Shown here: positions 18,522 through 28,500 of the stretch, piece after piece
Numbering within the stretch: position 1 is the first letter of the stretch
How the letters are laid out: every line of letters starts with the position of its first letter
Assembly (NCBI GenBank): GCA_001897855.1
Contig: MKUO01000021.1
Location: 124,001 to 188,000, forward strand
Reading direction: 5' to 3'
DNA length: 64,000 nt
From: Bacteroidetes bacterium 43-93
GTDB taxonomy: Bacteria > Bacteroidota > Bacteroidia > Chitinophagales > Chitinophagaceae
Program-made: the position numbers and the translations under genes
Notes under the pieces: model-generated
The model's input: only the letters and a program-made list of their open reading frames with translations
Told to the model about the DNA's origin: nothing
The model's database searches: none

Positions 18522-19568
18522 ATGATGATGAAACATACAATTAGCCGTGCAAGTCTGATAGCTGCGTTAGCATTAAGTTTTCAAAACGTGCAGGCGCAAG
18601 ACATTCACTTCACTCAATTTACCGCATCCCCGCTGATTGTAAACCCTGCGTTTACAGGTAATTCTATGGGCAAATGGCGCGCATCTGCCGTTTATCGCGA
18701 CCAATGGAGGAGTGTAACACCGTCAGCATTTAAAACTTACGCGGTTTCATTAGATGCCCCAATCGTTAATGACCTTACTCATGACGATTTTCTTGCAGCC
18801 GGCGTTCAATTGTATAACGACGTTGCAGGTGATGGTAACCTCTCTAACCTCTCTGTGTTAGGATCTGTTGCCTATCACAAATTCCTGGGTAATACAGATC
18901 ATCCCAAAGTATTGTCTGTTGGCTTCCAGGGCGGCTATACACAAAAAAGTATAGACCTTACCAAGCTGTATTTTGGTAATGAATTCAATAACGGAAATTT
19001 TGATCCCGGTACCTCAGGTACTGCTATGAATAATAAAGTAAATTACTTTACCGTAAACGCAGGTATCAGCTTTGCGCAAAGTGTTAGCGATAACTTTAGT
19101 TATGTAATAGGCCTAGGTGCCAATAATCTGAATCAACCTCAGGAATCCTTTAAGAAAGAAAAAAATGCTGATGTAGGTTTGGGAATGCGCTATACTGCAC
19201 AGGCAGGTATCGTTGCTTATCTGAGTGAAACATTCAGTCTGCGTCCTGCAGTTTTATACCAATCCCAATCTTCTGCTACAGAGCTGGTTGCGGGTAACGA
19301 ATTTCACCTGATCGTAGGTAATTCTGAGTTCCGCTCCTTCACTACTGCAGTATTCCTCGGCGGCTACTATCGCAGCAATGATGCTGTAATGGTAAACGCA
19401 GGTGTTGAATTCAAGGGGTTGCGCGTAGGTGTTAGCTACGACTACAATACATCAAGCCTTAAAACAGTATCAAACGGTAATGGTGGTTTTGAGATAGCTC
19501 TCACTTACCTGGCGCCTAATCCGCTTGATTTTGCACGCAGGCTGATCTATCCTTGCGCACGCTTCTAA
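18522..19568 (+). CDS. porP: PorP/SprF family T9SS outer-membrane protein
   Basis: A 348-residue exported protein with a signal peptide ending in NVQAQ and the family-defining start of the mature part, QDIHFTQFTASPLIVNPAF, followed by RASAVYRDQWRSV. The rest alternates in the way of an outer-membrane beta-barrel (GLGANNL, GGYYRSNDAVMVNAGVEF, GVSYDYNTSSL). PorP/SprF proteins are outer-membrane parts of the type IX secretion or gliding apparatus and work with PorE-like periplasmic OmpA proteins, one of which is encoded next. Bacteroidota carry several paralogues, so this may be an accessory rather than the core copy. Start: three consecutive Met codons (18522-18530); any may be used. It ends in a strong terminator. 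Confidence 0.88.
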   Translation: MMMKHTISRASLIAALALSFQNVQAQDIHFTQFTASPLIVNPAFTGNSMGKWRASAVYRDQWRSVTPSAFKTYAVSLDAPIVNDLTHDDFLAAGVQLYNDVAGDGNLSNLSVLGSVAYHKFLGNTDHPKVLSVGFQGGYTQKSIDLTKLYFGNEFNNGNFDPGTSGTAMNNKVNYFTVNAGISFAQSVSDNFSYVIGLGANNLNQPQESFKKEKNADVGLGMRYTAQAGIVAYLSETFSLRPAVLYQSQSSATELVAGNEFHLIVGNSEFRSFTTAVFLGGYYRSNDAVMVNAGVEFKGLRVGVSYDYNTSSLKTVSNGNGGFEIALTYLAPNPLDFARRLIYPCARF

Positions 19569-19587
19569 TTACAAAAAAATAATTATT

Positions 19588-19633
19588 AAGAAAGGGCAAA
19601 AAATATTTTTTAAAGCCCTTTCTTTTTTTTAAA
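19588..19633 (+). terminator. Terminator after porP
   Basis: A 10-bp perfect stem AAGAAAGGGC (19588-19597) with GCCCTTTCTT (19615-19624), AT-rich loop of 17 bases, followed by TTTTTTT. It allows the downstream porE-like gene to be expressed at a different level. Confidence 0.85.
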
Positions 19634-19673
19634 CCAATTTATACTTTTATACCCATTAACAACGCTCGCGAAC

Positions 19674-21860
19674 ATGAGAAAAAAATGGCTGCTACTGATT
19701 CTGGCATCGGTTCTTGTTACCACCGTTCAACTGAATGCTAACGCTCAACAGCAACGTAAAGAAAAGTACAGAAACAAAGCTGACGATCCTGTAGCTAAGC
19801 TTCCTGATTATAAAAAACTTCGCTGGGCTGATGGTTTATATCGTCAGGGTAGCTATTTCAGTGCGATCGAATATTATCAGCAACTGAAAGAAAACGATCC
19901 AAGGAACTTATACCTGACATACCAGTTGGCAGACTGTTACAGGATGACACGTGACTACGTGCCTGCTGCTCACTATTATTCAGAAGCATACGGTATGTCT
20001 CCAAAGACATATCCAGAAGCTTTGTACTTAAGCGCTTTGATGCTTAAAATGCAAGGACGCTACGAAGATGCAATTGCGCAATTCAACCAGTTCATAGCTG
20101 ATAATCCGAAGACTATGAAAAAGGAGAAAAAGAAAGCGCTTCGTGAGATAGAAGGTTGTAACAGTGCTATGAACTCTATTAAGGACCCTCAGCCAGTAAC
20201 AATACTGAATGCTGGTCCTAACGTTAATAGTGCCTACACCGAATCTGCACCTTATCCTTTGGGCGATACGGCATTATTATTTTCTACTATGCGTCAGAAC
20301 AGCCCTGTAGAAGTAGACCGTCGTAAGACCGACGAATATCTGTCTCGTTTCATGGTGGCTATCAAACAAAAGCATGTAGAGCAAGTAGATTCTTTCCAAT
20401 GGCCATTAGTATTCAGCGATGGTAATAACCAGTTTACCAGCAAGAAAGAAAATGTTGGTAACGGTTGTTACAATCCCGGTGGTGATCACTTCTACTTCAC
20501 TAAATGTGCTGAAGAAGATTCTATGAAATTTACCTGTAAGATCTATGTTTCTGAATTCAAAGAAAGCAAATGGTCTGAGCCACGTTTACTTGGTGAAGGT
20601 ATTAACGAAGGTGGTTCTAATACGCAGCCTTGCGTAGCTAAAGTTGGTAAAAAAGAAATTTTGTTCTTCGCTTCAAACAGGACATTGCAAAGCCGCGGTG
20701 GTTATGATATCTGGTATTCTGTAATTGATCCTCGTACAGGCCAATACCGTCGTCCTCAAAATGCCGGTAAACAAATCAATACTGCCGGCGATGAACTGAC
20801 ACCTTACTACGATAGCCGTGTAGGTAAATTATACTTTGCTTCTGATGGCTGGGTATCATTTGGTGGTTTTGATATATTCTCTGCTGATGGTGGACCTTCA
20901 CGTTATACTAATCTGCAGAACCTGGGCTACCCAATCAATTCGCCTGCTGATGAAATATACTACATCAAGGATCCTGTTGGCAAGCCTGATGCTTATGTAG
21001 TATCTAACCGTATAGGTGCTATCGCACTGAAGAACCCAACATGTTGCGATGACATCTGGCGCATACAGTACGAGCCTAAACTGGTGGTATTAGGTAAAGT
21101 TGTAGATCGTAAAACACAGCAGTCTATGGAAGAGGTTGTGGTGAAAATGGTAGATCAAAACAACGATACTAAAACTTTTAACTCTTCTGACGGTAACTTT
21201 GGTTTCAATATCCTTCGTGGTAAGTCTTATGTTATCACTGGAGATAAGCAAGGTTTTGCTTCTACCCGTGCTACGGTGAATACTATGGATGTGAAACGTA
21301 CAGATAAAGATGACACGGTACGTGTTACCATTTATATGGACGAGATCACTCCGGTTTATACTTTTGCTGTTAGCAACGTGTACTATGATTATGACAAAGC
21401 TGAACTGCGTCCTGAATCTATAGCTTCACTGGATACACTGGTTGCTTTCCTGAAAGATAACCCATCATTCAATGTTGAGGTTTATTCTTTCACTGACTCA
21501 AAAGGTACAGATGCATATAACAAGGCTCTTTCTGAAAAACGTGCCCAAGCCGTTATTGATTACGTTGTAGGTACAGGAGGTATAGATGCTGCACGCCTGA
21601 TAGCTAAAGGCTTTGGTGCTGCAATGCCTGCTGCTCCAAACAAAACAGGTAATAAGGATAATCCTGCTGGTCGCCAGTTAAATCGTCGTACGGAATTCCG
21701 TATTGTAACGGATGTGCCTACCCGCCGTCTGCTTTACAATAGTGCAAAACCGGGTAATATGGATGATCAATCTAAAAACCTGATGCAAAACGAAGACTCC
21801 AATGATGAACCTGATAACGAACCTGACATGACAAAGCCAGGAAGCCGCGTTAACAGGTAA
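19674..21860 (+). CDS. porE: PorE-like protein: TPR, PD40 propeller, carboxypeptidase-regulatory and OmpA domains
   Basis: A 728-residue exported protein in the order known for PorE of the T9SS. Signal peptide about 1-25; TPR repeats about 45-165 (ADGLYRQGSYFSAIEYYQQL, LADCYRMTRDYVPAAHYY); PD40/WD40-like blades about 180-460 (ESAPYPLGDTALLFSTM, GGYDIWYSV, GGFDIFSADGG); a carboxypeptidase-regulatory-like domain about 465-555; an OmpA-like peptidoglycan-binding domain about 565-680. The OmpA domain keeps the binding Asp and Arg (VYSFTDSKGTDAYNKALSEK, then RA). It would tie the outer-membrane secretion ring or PorP to peptidoglycan. It follows porP directly, which supports the role. Other OmpA/TPR paralogues exist in these genomes, so the exact identity is inferred. 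Confidence 0.82.
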   Translation: MRKKWLLLILASVLVTTVQLNANAQQQRKEKYRNKADDPVAKLPDYKKLRWADGLYRQGSYFSAIEYYQQLKENDPRNLYLTYQLADCYRMTRDYVPAAHYYSEAYGMSPKTYPEALYLSALMLKMQGRYEDAIAQFNQFIADNPKTMKKEKKKALREIEGCNSAMNSIKDPQPVTILNAGPNVNSAYTESAPYPLGDTALLFSTMRQNSPVEVDRRKTDEYLSRFMVAIKQKHVEQVDSFQWPLVFSDGNNQFTSKKENVGNGCYNPGGDHFYFTKCAEEDSMKFTCKIYVSEFKESKWSEPRLLGEGINEGGSNTQPCVAKVGKKEILFFASNRTLQSRGGYDIWYSVIDPRTGQYRRPQNAGKQINTAGDELTPYYDSRVGKLYFASDGWVSFGGFDIFSADGGPSRYTNLQNLGYPINSPADEIYYIKDPVGKPDAYVVSNRIGAIALKNPTCCDDIWRIQYEPKLVVLGKVVDRKTQQSMEEVVVKMVDQNNDTKTFNSSDGNFGFNILRGKSYVITGDKQGFASTRATVNTMDVKRTDKDDTVRVTIYMDEITPVYTFAVSNVYYDYDKAELRPESIASLDTLVAFLKDNPSFNVEVYSFTDSKGTDAYNKALSEKRAQAVIDYVVGTGGIDAARLIAKGFGAAMPAAPNKTGNKDNPAGRQLNRRTEFRIVTDVPTRRLLYNSAKPGNMDDQSKNLMQNEDSNDEPDNEPDMTKPGSRVNR

Positions 21861-21881
21861 TATCTTTAAGTCATATTGTTT

Positions 21882-21905
21882 ACTGCCCCTCAAAAGAGGG
21901 GCAGT
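21882..21905 (+). terminator. Terminator after porE
   Basis: A 10-bp stem ACTGCCCCTC (21882-21891) with GAGGGGCAGT (21896-21905), loop AAAA, followed by TCTATTT. Confidence 0.8.
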
Positions 21906-21923
21906 TCTATTTAAGGCATTGCG

Positions 21924-21931
21924 TATTTTTG
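21924..21931 (+). promoter_or_regulatory. Candidate -7 element immediately upstream of prmA
   Basis: TATTTTTG matches TAnnTTTG exactly and ends five bases before the prmA ATG at 21937, so transcription would begin at or next to the start codon. The region lies right after the porE terminator, so a promoter is needed here. Confidence 0.45.
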
Positions 21932-21936
21932 CATTG

Positions 21937-22752
21937 ATGCAATATTTTAAAACAACATTCTTTACAATCAATGCATCAGTAAGAGAGATACTGATAGCTA
22001 AATTAGCCAATGAAGGTTTTGAGGGCTTTGAGGAAACTGACGAGCGCCTCGATGCCTACATACCTTTATCTGCATACAATGCAGAAACCATTAGCCTGGT
22101 AGCAGGGGAATATAATACCCCATACGAAACGGAAGTAATTGGTGAGCAAAACTGGAATCATGAATGGGAGAAGAACTTTAACCCCGTTGTTGTGGATGAT
22201 TTTTGTACCATTAGAGCTGATTTTCATGATATCGACGTGCGAACTATTCATGAGATCGTCATTACACCTAAAATGACTTTTGGCACCGGTCATCACGCAA
22301 CCACACAGCTAATGGTGAAAATGATGCGCGACCTGGATTTTGCGGGCAGTAAAGTATTTGATTTTGGTACAGGTACCGGTATTTTAGCGATACTTGCCGA
22401 GAAGCTGGGCGCCGAATATGTGGAGGCGGTAGATAATGATACCTGGTCCTACGAAAACAGCATTGAAAATCTGCAACGTAACCATTGTAAACATGTGCAT
22501 ATTAAAGCTGGCAGCATAGAAAATGTTGAGGATACAGATTTTAACATAATATTAGCTAATATAAACCGCCACATTTTGCTGCAATATATGAGCGACATGT
22601 ACAGCCTCCTTAAGGCCGGTGGTACAATATTGATGAGTGGTTTGCTTAAAGAAGACAGGGCTGTAATAACCGATGCAGCAACGAATGCAGGCTTTAAAGA
22701 AGATAAATATGAAGAATTAAATAACTGGATTGCTTTATCTTTTGGTAAATAA
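21937..22752 (+). CDS. prmA: Ribosomal protein L11 methyltransferase
   Basis: A 271-residue cytoplasmic SAM-dependent enzyme that methylates ribosomal protein L11. The substrate-recognition domain occupies about residues 1-95 (LIAKLANEGFEGFEETDERL). The methyltransferase domain has TFGTGHHATTQLM, the SAM-binding motif FDFGTGTGILAILAEKLGA, VEAVDNDTW, and the family's IILANINRHIL, which replaces the NPPY motif. The length is slightly below the typical 290 residues of proteobacterial PrmA, as usual for Bacteroidota. The frame continues to a TTG at 21919, but the ATG at 21937 (MQYFKTTFFTIN) starts the first beta strand correctly. No terminator is obvious before plsY, 130 bases downstream, which has its own promoter match. 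Confidence 0.93.
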   Translation: MQYFKTTFFTINASVREILIAKLANEGFEGFEETDERLDAYIPLSAYNAETISLVAGEYNTPYETEVIGEQNWNHEWEKNFNPVVVDDFCTIRADFHDIDVRTIHEIVITPKMTFGTGHHATTQLMVKMMRDLDFAGSKVFDFGTGTGILAILAEKLGAEYVEAVDNDTWSYENSIENLQRNHCKHVHIKAGSIENVEDTDFNIILANINRHILLQYMSDMYSLLKAGGTILMSGLLKEDRAVITDAATNAGFKEDKYEELNNWIALSFGK

Positions 22753-22846
22753 GCTGTATCTTATATGCCCGGTTATTTTAATTACAAAGCAATGGCCGGA
22801 AGTACTGTTAAGGTTTCGTAATATAGGTTTTACGGGTACTTAACTC

Positions 22847-22854
22847 TATATTTG
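22847..22854 (+). promoter_or_regulatory. Candidate -7 promoter element of plsY
   Basis: TATATTTG matches TAnnTTTG; predicted transcription start near 22861, 22 bases before the ATG at 22883. Confidence 0.5.
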
Positions 22855-22882
22855 TCAACTTCAACCGGAATTATAGAAAAGA

Positions 22883-23521
22883 ATGGGTATTGCACTTTTG
22901 ATAGTGATGGCTTACCTGGTAGGATCGATTCCCACTGCGGTATGGGTAAGCAAAAGGGTGTACGGTATTGATATCAGGGAACATGGCAGTGGTAATGCAG
23001 GTGCTACAAACACCTTTAGAATACTTGGCCCTAAAGCAGGATCGATAGTGATGCTGGTGGATATGTTCAAGGGATTAGTTGCTGTGAAACTAGCTCTACT
23101 TTCCGCGTTTAGCTGGTCGAGCGAGGCAATAGTGAACCTACAGATAGTTTTAGGTTTATTTGCCGTTTTAGGGCATATTTTCCCGATCTGGGCCGATTTT
23201 CGCGGGGGCAAGGGTATTGCCACACTGTTTGGAATGATAGTGGCGATACAGCCGCTGGTTGCAGTAAGCCTTGTGGGTGTATTTTTTATGATGCTCTATC
23301 TGACGCGTTATGTTTCTTTGAGTTCTATTTCTGCAAGTGTTGCTTTTCCATTACTCATCTTGTTTATATTCAGAGAACCGGAGCTTAGCTATCGCCTTTT
23401 TGCAATAGCAACAGCATGCCTGGTAGTGCTAACGCATTATAAGAACATAGGCAGGCTAATAAATGGTAACGAAAGTAAAGTTCCCTTATTCCGCAAGCGC
23501 CGCTTCCGTAAAGACAATTAA
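22883..23521 (+). CDS. plsY: Acyl-phosphate:glycerol-3-phosphate acyltransferase
   Basis: A 212-residue inner-membrane enzyme that transfers an acyl chain from acyl phosphate to glycerol-3-phosphate, the first step of phospholipid synthesis. Five or so membrane helices alternate with the three conserved loops of the family: GSGNAGATNTFRILG near residue 36, GHIFPIWADFRGGKGIAT near 100, and HYKNIGRLINGNE near 183. The length is standard. The basic tail (FRKRRFRKDN) faces the cytoplasm. It has its own -7 promoter element and stands before a spermidine-synthase-like gene that starts 77 bases later. Confidence 0.95.
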   Translation: MGIALLIVMAYLVGSIPTAVWVSKRVYGIDIREHGSGNAGATNTFRILGPKAGSIVMLVDMFKGLVAVKLALLSAFSWSSEAIVNLQIVLGLFAVLGHIFPIWADFRGGKGIATLFGMIVAIQPLVAVSLVGVFFMMLYLTRYVSLSSISASVAFPLLILFIFREPELSYRLFAIATACLVVLTHYKNIGRLINGNESKVPLFRKRRFRKDN

Positions 23522-23598
23522 TAATTATATCACTTTGATATAAAAAAGTTTTTTTTTAAATTGGTTATATAATGCTATACAAATAGCGTTGATTGCCA

Positions 23599-24255
23599 AT
23601 GAGGCGGACTATATCGCTTTACGTTTGGTTGTTTAGTTTCCTCTTTCCTATCATGAGGAGGCGTGCCCCGCTGGAACAGGGGAATGACCTTGAATTATAC
23701 TTATATCGCGGACAATACCAGTTAGGTACAAAAGATGCCATGTATTCTGATGGAACCCGTTATCGTCCCATGGTAGTAGCTTTCAATCATCTTAAGAAAG
23801 AACTCCCCACGGTAGAAAGTGTACTGATATTAGGAACGGGCTTAGCCAGCGCCGCTCACATATTAACAGAGCGCGGTTACAGGCCGAAGTACACGTTTGT
23901 AGAATATAATGAAACGATACTGCAATGGGCACTGGAACTGCTACCGCAGCACGCAGCCTTAGCAGTAGAGCCTGTAAACGCCGATGCTGAATATTATATG
24001 CAACAGCAACAAGGGAAATACGACCTTGTGATCATAGATATTTTCATTGGCAGAGTAGTGCCGGGATTTGCCACTACCATACCGTTTTTGCAAAAATGCC
24101 GCACTGCTGTTAATGCAGGGCGGCATTTGGTAATGAATTATATGATTAACGACGAGGGCGAGTGGAATATATTCCGTGAAAATTTCACCGCCGTTTTTCC
24201 CCATTGTCAAGTAAAAGACCTGGGCATCAACAGAGTACTTATAGCTACAGTTTAG
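23599..24255 (+). CDS. Spermidine-synthase-like class I methyltransferase-fold protein
   Basis: A 218-residue protein. The core is a Rossmann-like SAM/decarboxylated-SAM binding fold: SVLILGTGLASAAHIL near residue 75, TFVEYNETILQWA near 102, VNADAEYYM near 128, and YDLVIIDIFIG near 142, where spermidine synthases have D-x-x-D. This resembles polyamine aminopropyltransferases but is shorter than the usual 280 residues and lacks the clear gate-loop Asp pair, so aminopropyl transfer is uncertain. I use the ATG at 23599; a TTG at 23593 is also open. The last 11 bases overlap the end of the convergent oxyR. Confidence 0.65.
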   Translation: MRRTISLYVWLFSFLFPIMRRRAPLEQGNDLELYLYRGQYQLGTKDAMYSDGTRYRPMVVAFNHLKKELPTVESVLILGTGLASAAHILTERGYRPKYTFVEYNETILQWALELLPQHAALAVEPVNADAEYYMQQQQGKYDLVIIDIFIGRVVPGFATTIPFLQKCRTAVNAGRHLVMNYMINDEGEWNIFRENFTAVFPHCQVKDLGINRVLIATV

Positions 24256-25201
24256 CAGATTGTATACGTAATACCTTCCTGTTTTTCTTTTGCACTCTCA
24301 TTTTTTCAGGTACCAGCGATAGTATCTCATCCATGAGTGTTTGCAACAAAGACAGTTTTACGAAGTGGTCGTTCGTAATAATACTGACTTCCCGCACCGG
24401 TTCGGGATCCTCAAAATATCGCACTCTTTCTATCTGGTTGTCATTGAATTCAAATGTTGCCAGTTCAGGTAGTATAGTGAGCCCCTTATTTTTATCTACC
24501 ATTTTACGAAGCGTTTCTACATTGCTGGATTCGTAATGATATGGCTTTTTGGCCTGCAAACGCTGAATCTGGTCACTGCAAAGATCCAATACCTGGTTGC
24601 GCATACAATGGCCTTCATTCAGCAGCCACAGGCGTTCGAGATCGATGTCATCCGGAGATATCAAGCGTTTTTTCAGCGCAGGTTCATCTTCAGAAAAGTA
24701 TCCCACAAAAGGTTCTGTGAATAAAGGATATTCTTTAATACCATTCTGTTCCAGAGGTGTACTTACGAGTGCAGCATCTAACTCATTGTTTCTCAATGCG
24801 GCAAGTATCTGCTTGGTTTCCATTTCGGTAACCTGCAATTTTACATCCGGGAAATGACGGGAATAACCATCTAATAAGCCAGGTAAGATATATGGCGCAA
24901 TGGTAGGGATAACAGCCAGCCTAAATGAACCCATTACATTATTTTGCTGGTCCTGTATTAATTCCTGTATTTTCTCACATTCTGCCAGTATTACACGTGC
25001 CTGATCGACTATAGCTGCACCCATAGCGGTAATAGCTACCGGGTGTTTATTGCGATCAAATAACTTTACGCCTAGCTCCTCCTCTAATTTTTGTATTTGC
25101 ATACTCAAAGTGGGCTGAGTTACAAAGCATTTTTCTGCAGCTGCCACAAAACTTTTGTAAGTGGCCACTGCTACTACATATTCTAACTGAGTGATTGTCA
25201 T
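24245..25201 (-). CDS. oxyR: Hydrogen-peroxide sensing LysR-type regulator OxyR
   Basis: A 318-residue transcription factor. The N-terminal winged helix-turn-helix covers about residues 1-60 (SFVAAAEKCFVTQPTLSMQI, with the LysR pattern). The effector domain contains LNEGHCMRNQVLDLC, in which the two Cys fall at residues 199 and 208, the same numbers and spacing as the redox pair of Escherichia coli OxyR. On peroxide they would form a disulfide and switch on antioxidant genes. No catalase or peroxiredoxin gene is in the window, so its targets lie elsewhere. A promoter with both elements lies just upstream. It converges on and overlaps the spermidine-synthase-like gene. Confidence 0.93.
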   Translation of the reverse strand: MTITQLEYVVAVATYKSFVAAAEKCFVTQPTLSMQIQKLEEELGVKLFDRNKHPVAITAMGAAIVDQARVILAECEKIQELIQDQQNNVMGSFRLAVIPTIAPYILPGLLDGYSRHFPDVKLQVTEMETKQILAALRNNELDAALVSTPLEQNGIKEYPLFTEPFVGYFSEDEPALKKRLISPDDIDLERLWLLNEGHCMRNQVLDLCSDQIQRLQAKKPYHYESSNVETLRKMVDKNKGLTILPELATFEFNDNQIERVRYFEDPEPVREVSIITNDHFVKLSLLQTLMDEILSLVPEKMRVQKKNRKVLRIQSAKL

Positions 25202-25224
25202 GATGTATAAAAAATGTTAGAATA

Positions 25225-25257
25225 CAAACTTACTGTTTAAAATTGATATAGACCAAA
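25225..25257 (-). promoter_or_regulatory. Promoter of oxyR with -33 and -7 elements
   Basis: On the minus strand TTTG (25257-25254) is followed after 21 bases by TAAGTTTG (25232-25225), matching the Bacteroidota TTTG / TAnnTTTG pair. Predicted start near 25218, about 17 bases before the ATG. Confidence 0.62.
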
Positions 25258-25421
25258 CCTATAGTTATTATTGGTAAAAGCTTGGTTTCATGCGCGGTAT
25301 TCATAAGGGTTAAAAAATTGTTTCAAAAAGCAATTTTTAGTTAAAAATGACAAAATATAAACTAATTAAAAAAAGCGTTAAAAAAACGTTATCGGCGGCG
25401 CTTTTGTGATAGTTGCGGGTG

Positions 25422-25429
25422 TAACTTTG
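25422..25429 (+). promoter_or_regulatory. Candidate -7 element of the cargo gene at 25501
   Basis: TAACTTTG matches TAnnTTTG; predicted start near 25436, leaving a leader of about 65 bases. Nothing else was recognised in the rest of the 299-base gap between oxyR and this gene, which is AT-rich with poly-A runs. Confidence 0.45.
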
Positions 25430-25500
25430 TACTATCATATTCTTGCCTTGTATACTATTGAAAATTTGTAATTATTAACGGTTAAAAACAACCACACCGT

Positions 25501-28500
25501 ATGAAAAAAATATCTATTCCTTTCGTTGTGAGGCTAAAGCTTTTTTTGTTTGTATTGACGATGAGTGTTTGTCATTTGTCACACGCTCAATTAACACTTT
25601 ACTCTCGCACAGTATTATCCGGCCAAACATATACACAGATATCCGGAGGTACTGTCATTAACACTAATGCACAATTGACAAACGGAACCCAGGATGATGG
25701 TTCCGTATTAGTAAGTCTCCCATTTTCATTTACCTATGACGGTAACAGTTACAACCAGGTTACGTTTTGTACCAATGGCTGGATTGGTATGGGGGATCAA
25801 ACTTCTACAGCCACCGTTGGAGACGGCAGATCTGCCGGCAATTTGTTCTCTGATAATTCGCCTAACAATTTTATCGCAGCATATTTCGCAGACGGTGGCG
25901 CTAACTTCCCAAGCGGTAATGGTGCCATGGTGCACGGAACGGTAGCTACCGATGTTTATGCTTTTGAATGGAGGGATGCCTGCGGTGTTGGTTTTTCACA
26001 AAGCTCTACCGATAATATTAATTATATGGTGTTATTATACGGGCCAGCCTCGTCAGCGCCCGGCCGTATAGAAATATTGTATGGGCCTACAACAGGTGCA
26101 TCGCCAAGCACCGGTCGTTCTATGGGTATAGAAGATGCAACAGGCGGCAGCGGTCACTATATCAATGCCCTGGATGGTTCTACTACATCTACAACTACGA
26201 ACTCTGCATGGCCCGGCAATGGTAATGGTTATCGTTTTGACCCGCCGCCACCGTGCTCAGGAACACCGGTTGCAGGTACGATAGTAGCTCCAACGTCGGT
26301 ATGTCCTACCAATTTCACAATGACATTGTCAGGAAATACTGTTGGCCCGGGCATAACTTATCAGTGGCTATCGAAACCAAGCACGGGCACAACTTATACT
26401 GCCATTGCGGGTGCTAATTCCTCAAGCCTCACTACAACCATTACCGTTCCTACTGATTTTATTTGTGAAGTGACCTGTACGAATAGTAACGCAACTACCA
26501 CTACACCTTCTGTAAGCATTGGCATCAATAGTTTTTATGCCTGCTATTGTAAATCGGGACTGGGTGGCTCGTCATCAGGACCGTCCATTGATTCTGTAGG
26601 TATTGATGAATCGACCTTACATAATGGATCTCCGGGAGTTGCGACGGGCGCTTATACGCAATATAATCTCACCGGTAATCAAACTGCGAGCTTACAGGCA
26701 GGCGGTCTGTATTTTATATTTGTTCAGTATGGCGGCGACGCCATAGGTTCGGCCTGGCTGGATGCTAACAGGAACGGTACGTACGAACCAAATGAGTGGA
26801 TACAGATAAATACCAATGGTGCAAGTGGTTTGGCGACACTTCGTGTGCCACCGACAGCAGCAACGGGATTTACAGGGTTACGCATACGTAGCGCCGCTGC
26901 AGGAGATGCAAACGGGGCAAGCGATGCTTGCAGTAATTTTTCTGACGGTGAAACAGAAGACTATATTGTAAATATCAAACCTGCGCCTGCAAATGACATC
27001 AGGGTGGTTACACTTCTTAATCCTGTAAAAAAAGATCCCGGTATTTGTCCGTTTACTGACATACCGGTTAAAGCTGTGATCTACAACAACGGATCGAACG
27101 CACAAAACGGATTTAGTATCACTGCACAACTTAACGGCGCTTTATCAGCTACCAATACAATCCCTTACAGTGGCGTTTTGAATGCATTTACATCTGATAC
27201 CGTTACTATAACGACCTATAACTTTAACGTAACAGGTAGTTTTAATACAAAGGCTTATGTAACAGGTGCTTTGGACGTGAACGCAGCAAATGACTCTTCT
27301 GCAGTAACGCAGTTCCATATCCTGCATACTTCAAATCCTCCATTGGTGCATTCAGACTCTGTATGTTTTGGCGAAACAGCCTTACTGACATTAAGATCAG
27401 ATACCGTTAAGCATTTGTGGTATAAAACGCCGAACAGCAACAATCCATTTTTTACAGGAGATACGTTGACCATATCGGATGTTGCCAGGGATACTGTTTT
27501 TTACGTAAGCAGTGCCGGTATCAAAGCGGCGAAAGCTCTTACTACCACTTCCGCAGCAGGAAATGGATGTAGCGGTGGAGTTATGTTTGACCTGGTGCCT
27601 CTAACCAATATATCGGTTGATAGTTTTGCAGCCCTTTTTAATTCCACCGGTGGACAAATAGCTAGAATTTATTACAGGCAAGGATCGTTTGCGGGTTTTG
27701 AAACAAATTCCGGCGCATGGACATTTTTGGGAACTTATAGTGTTCCTGTAGCTTCTACATCGGCATTTACACAGATAAGACTGAATAATTCCTTGCAACT
27801 GTTAGCGGGTCATACTTATGGTATCTATATAGATTATGACGCCCAATACACAAGTGGCAACAGTAGCTTTACAAATGCCGATCTGCAAATTAACACCGGC
27901 ACGGGGCTTTGTGGTTCATTTAGCGGCACCAACCAGGACATGACGTTTAATGGTACTGTTTACTACAGTAAAAGCAACGATATCTGTGAAAGTCCGAAAG
28001 TGCCTGTAACGGCTTATGCAGGACCAATACCTGCAGCTAACCTGGGGCCAGATATCAGTGCCTGTGAAAATATACCATTGATATTAGATGCAGGATTTGC
28101 CGGCGGCAGTTATTTATGGAACACAGGCGATCAGACGCAAACTATTAATGTGCAAAATGCACCGGGTAAGAAGAGCTATTGGGTATTGGTAGATAAATAT
28201 TGTACATCGTCCGATACCATTAATATCATTACTAAGCCTTTGCCAAGTGTAACCGGCATATCTTACCAGAAGGCAGGTAACAAATATTATTTCTCCGCTG
28301 CCGGTGCGAGCGATATTAAGAGCTTCCTATGGGTGTTTGGTGACGGTGCGACAAACTCAAGCTCTCTAAACCCTGTGCATGAATATGCAGATGATAAAGG
28401 GTACCAGGTGAAGCTGATAATGTACAACGATTGTGGTGCCGATAGTGCTGATCTTTATGTGCCAGTAGGAATAAACAATGTGAATGCGCAAAGTGCACAG

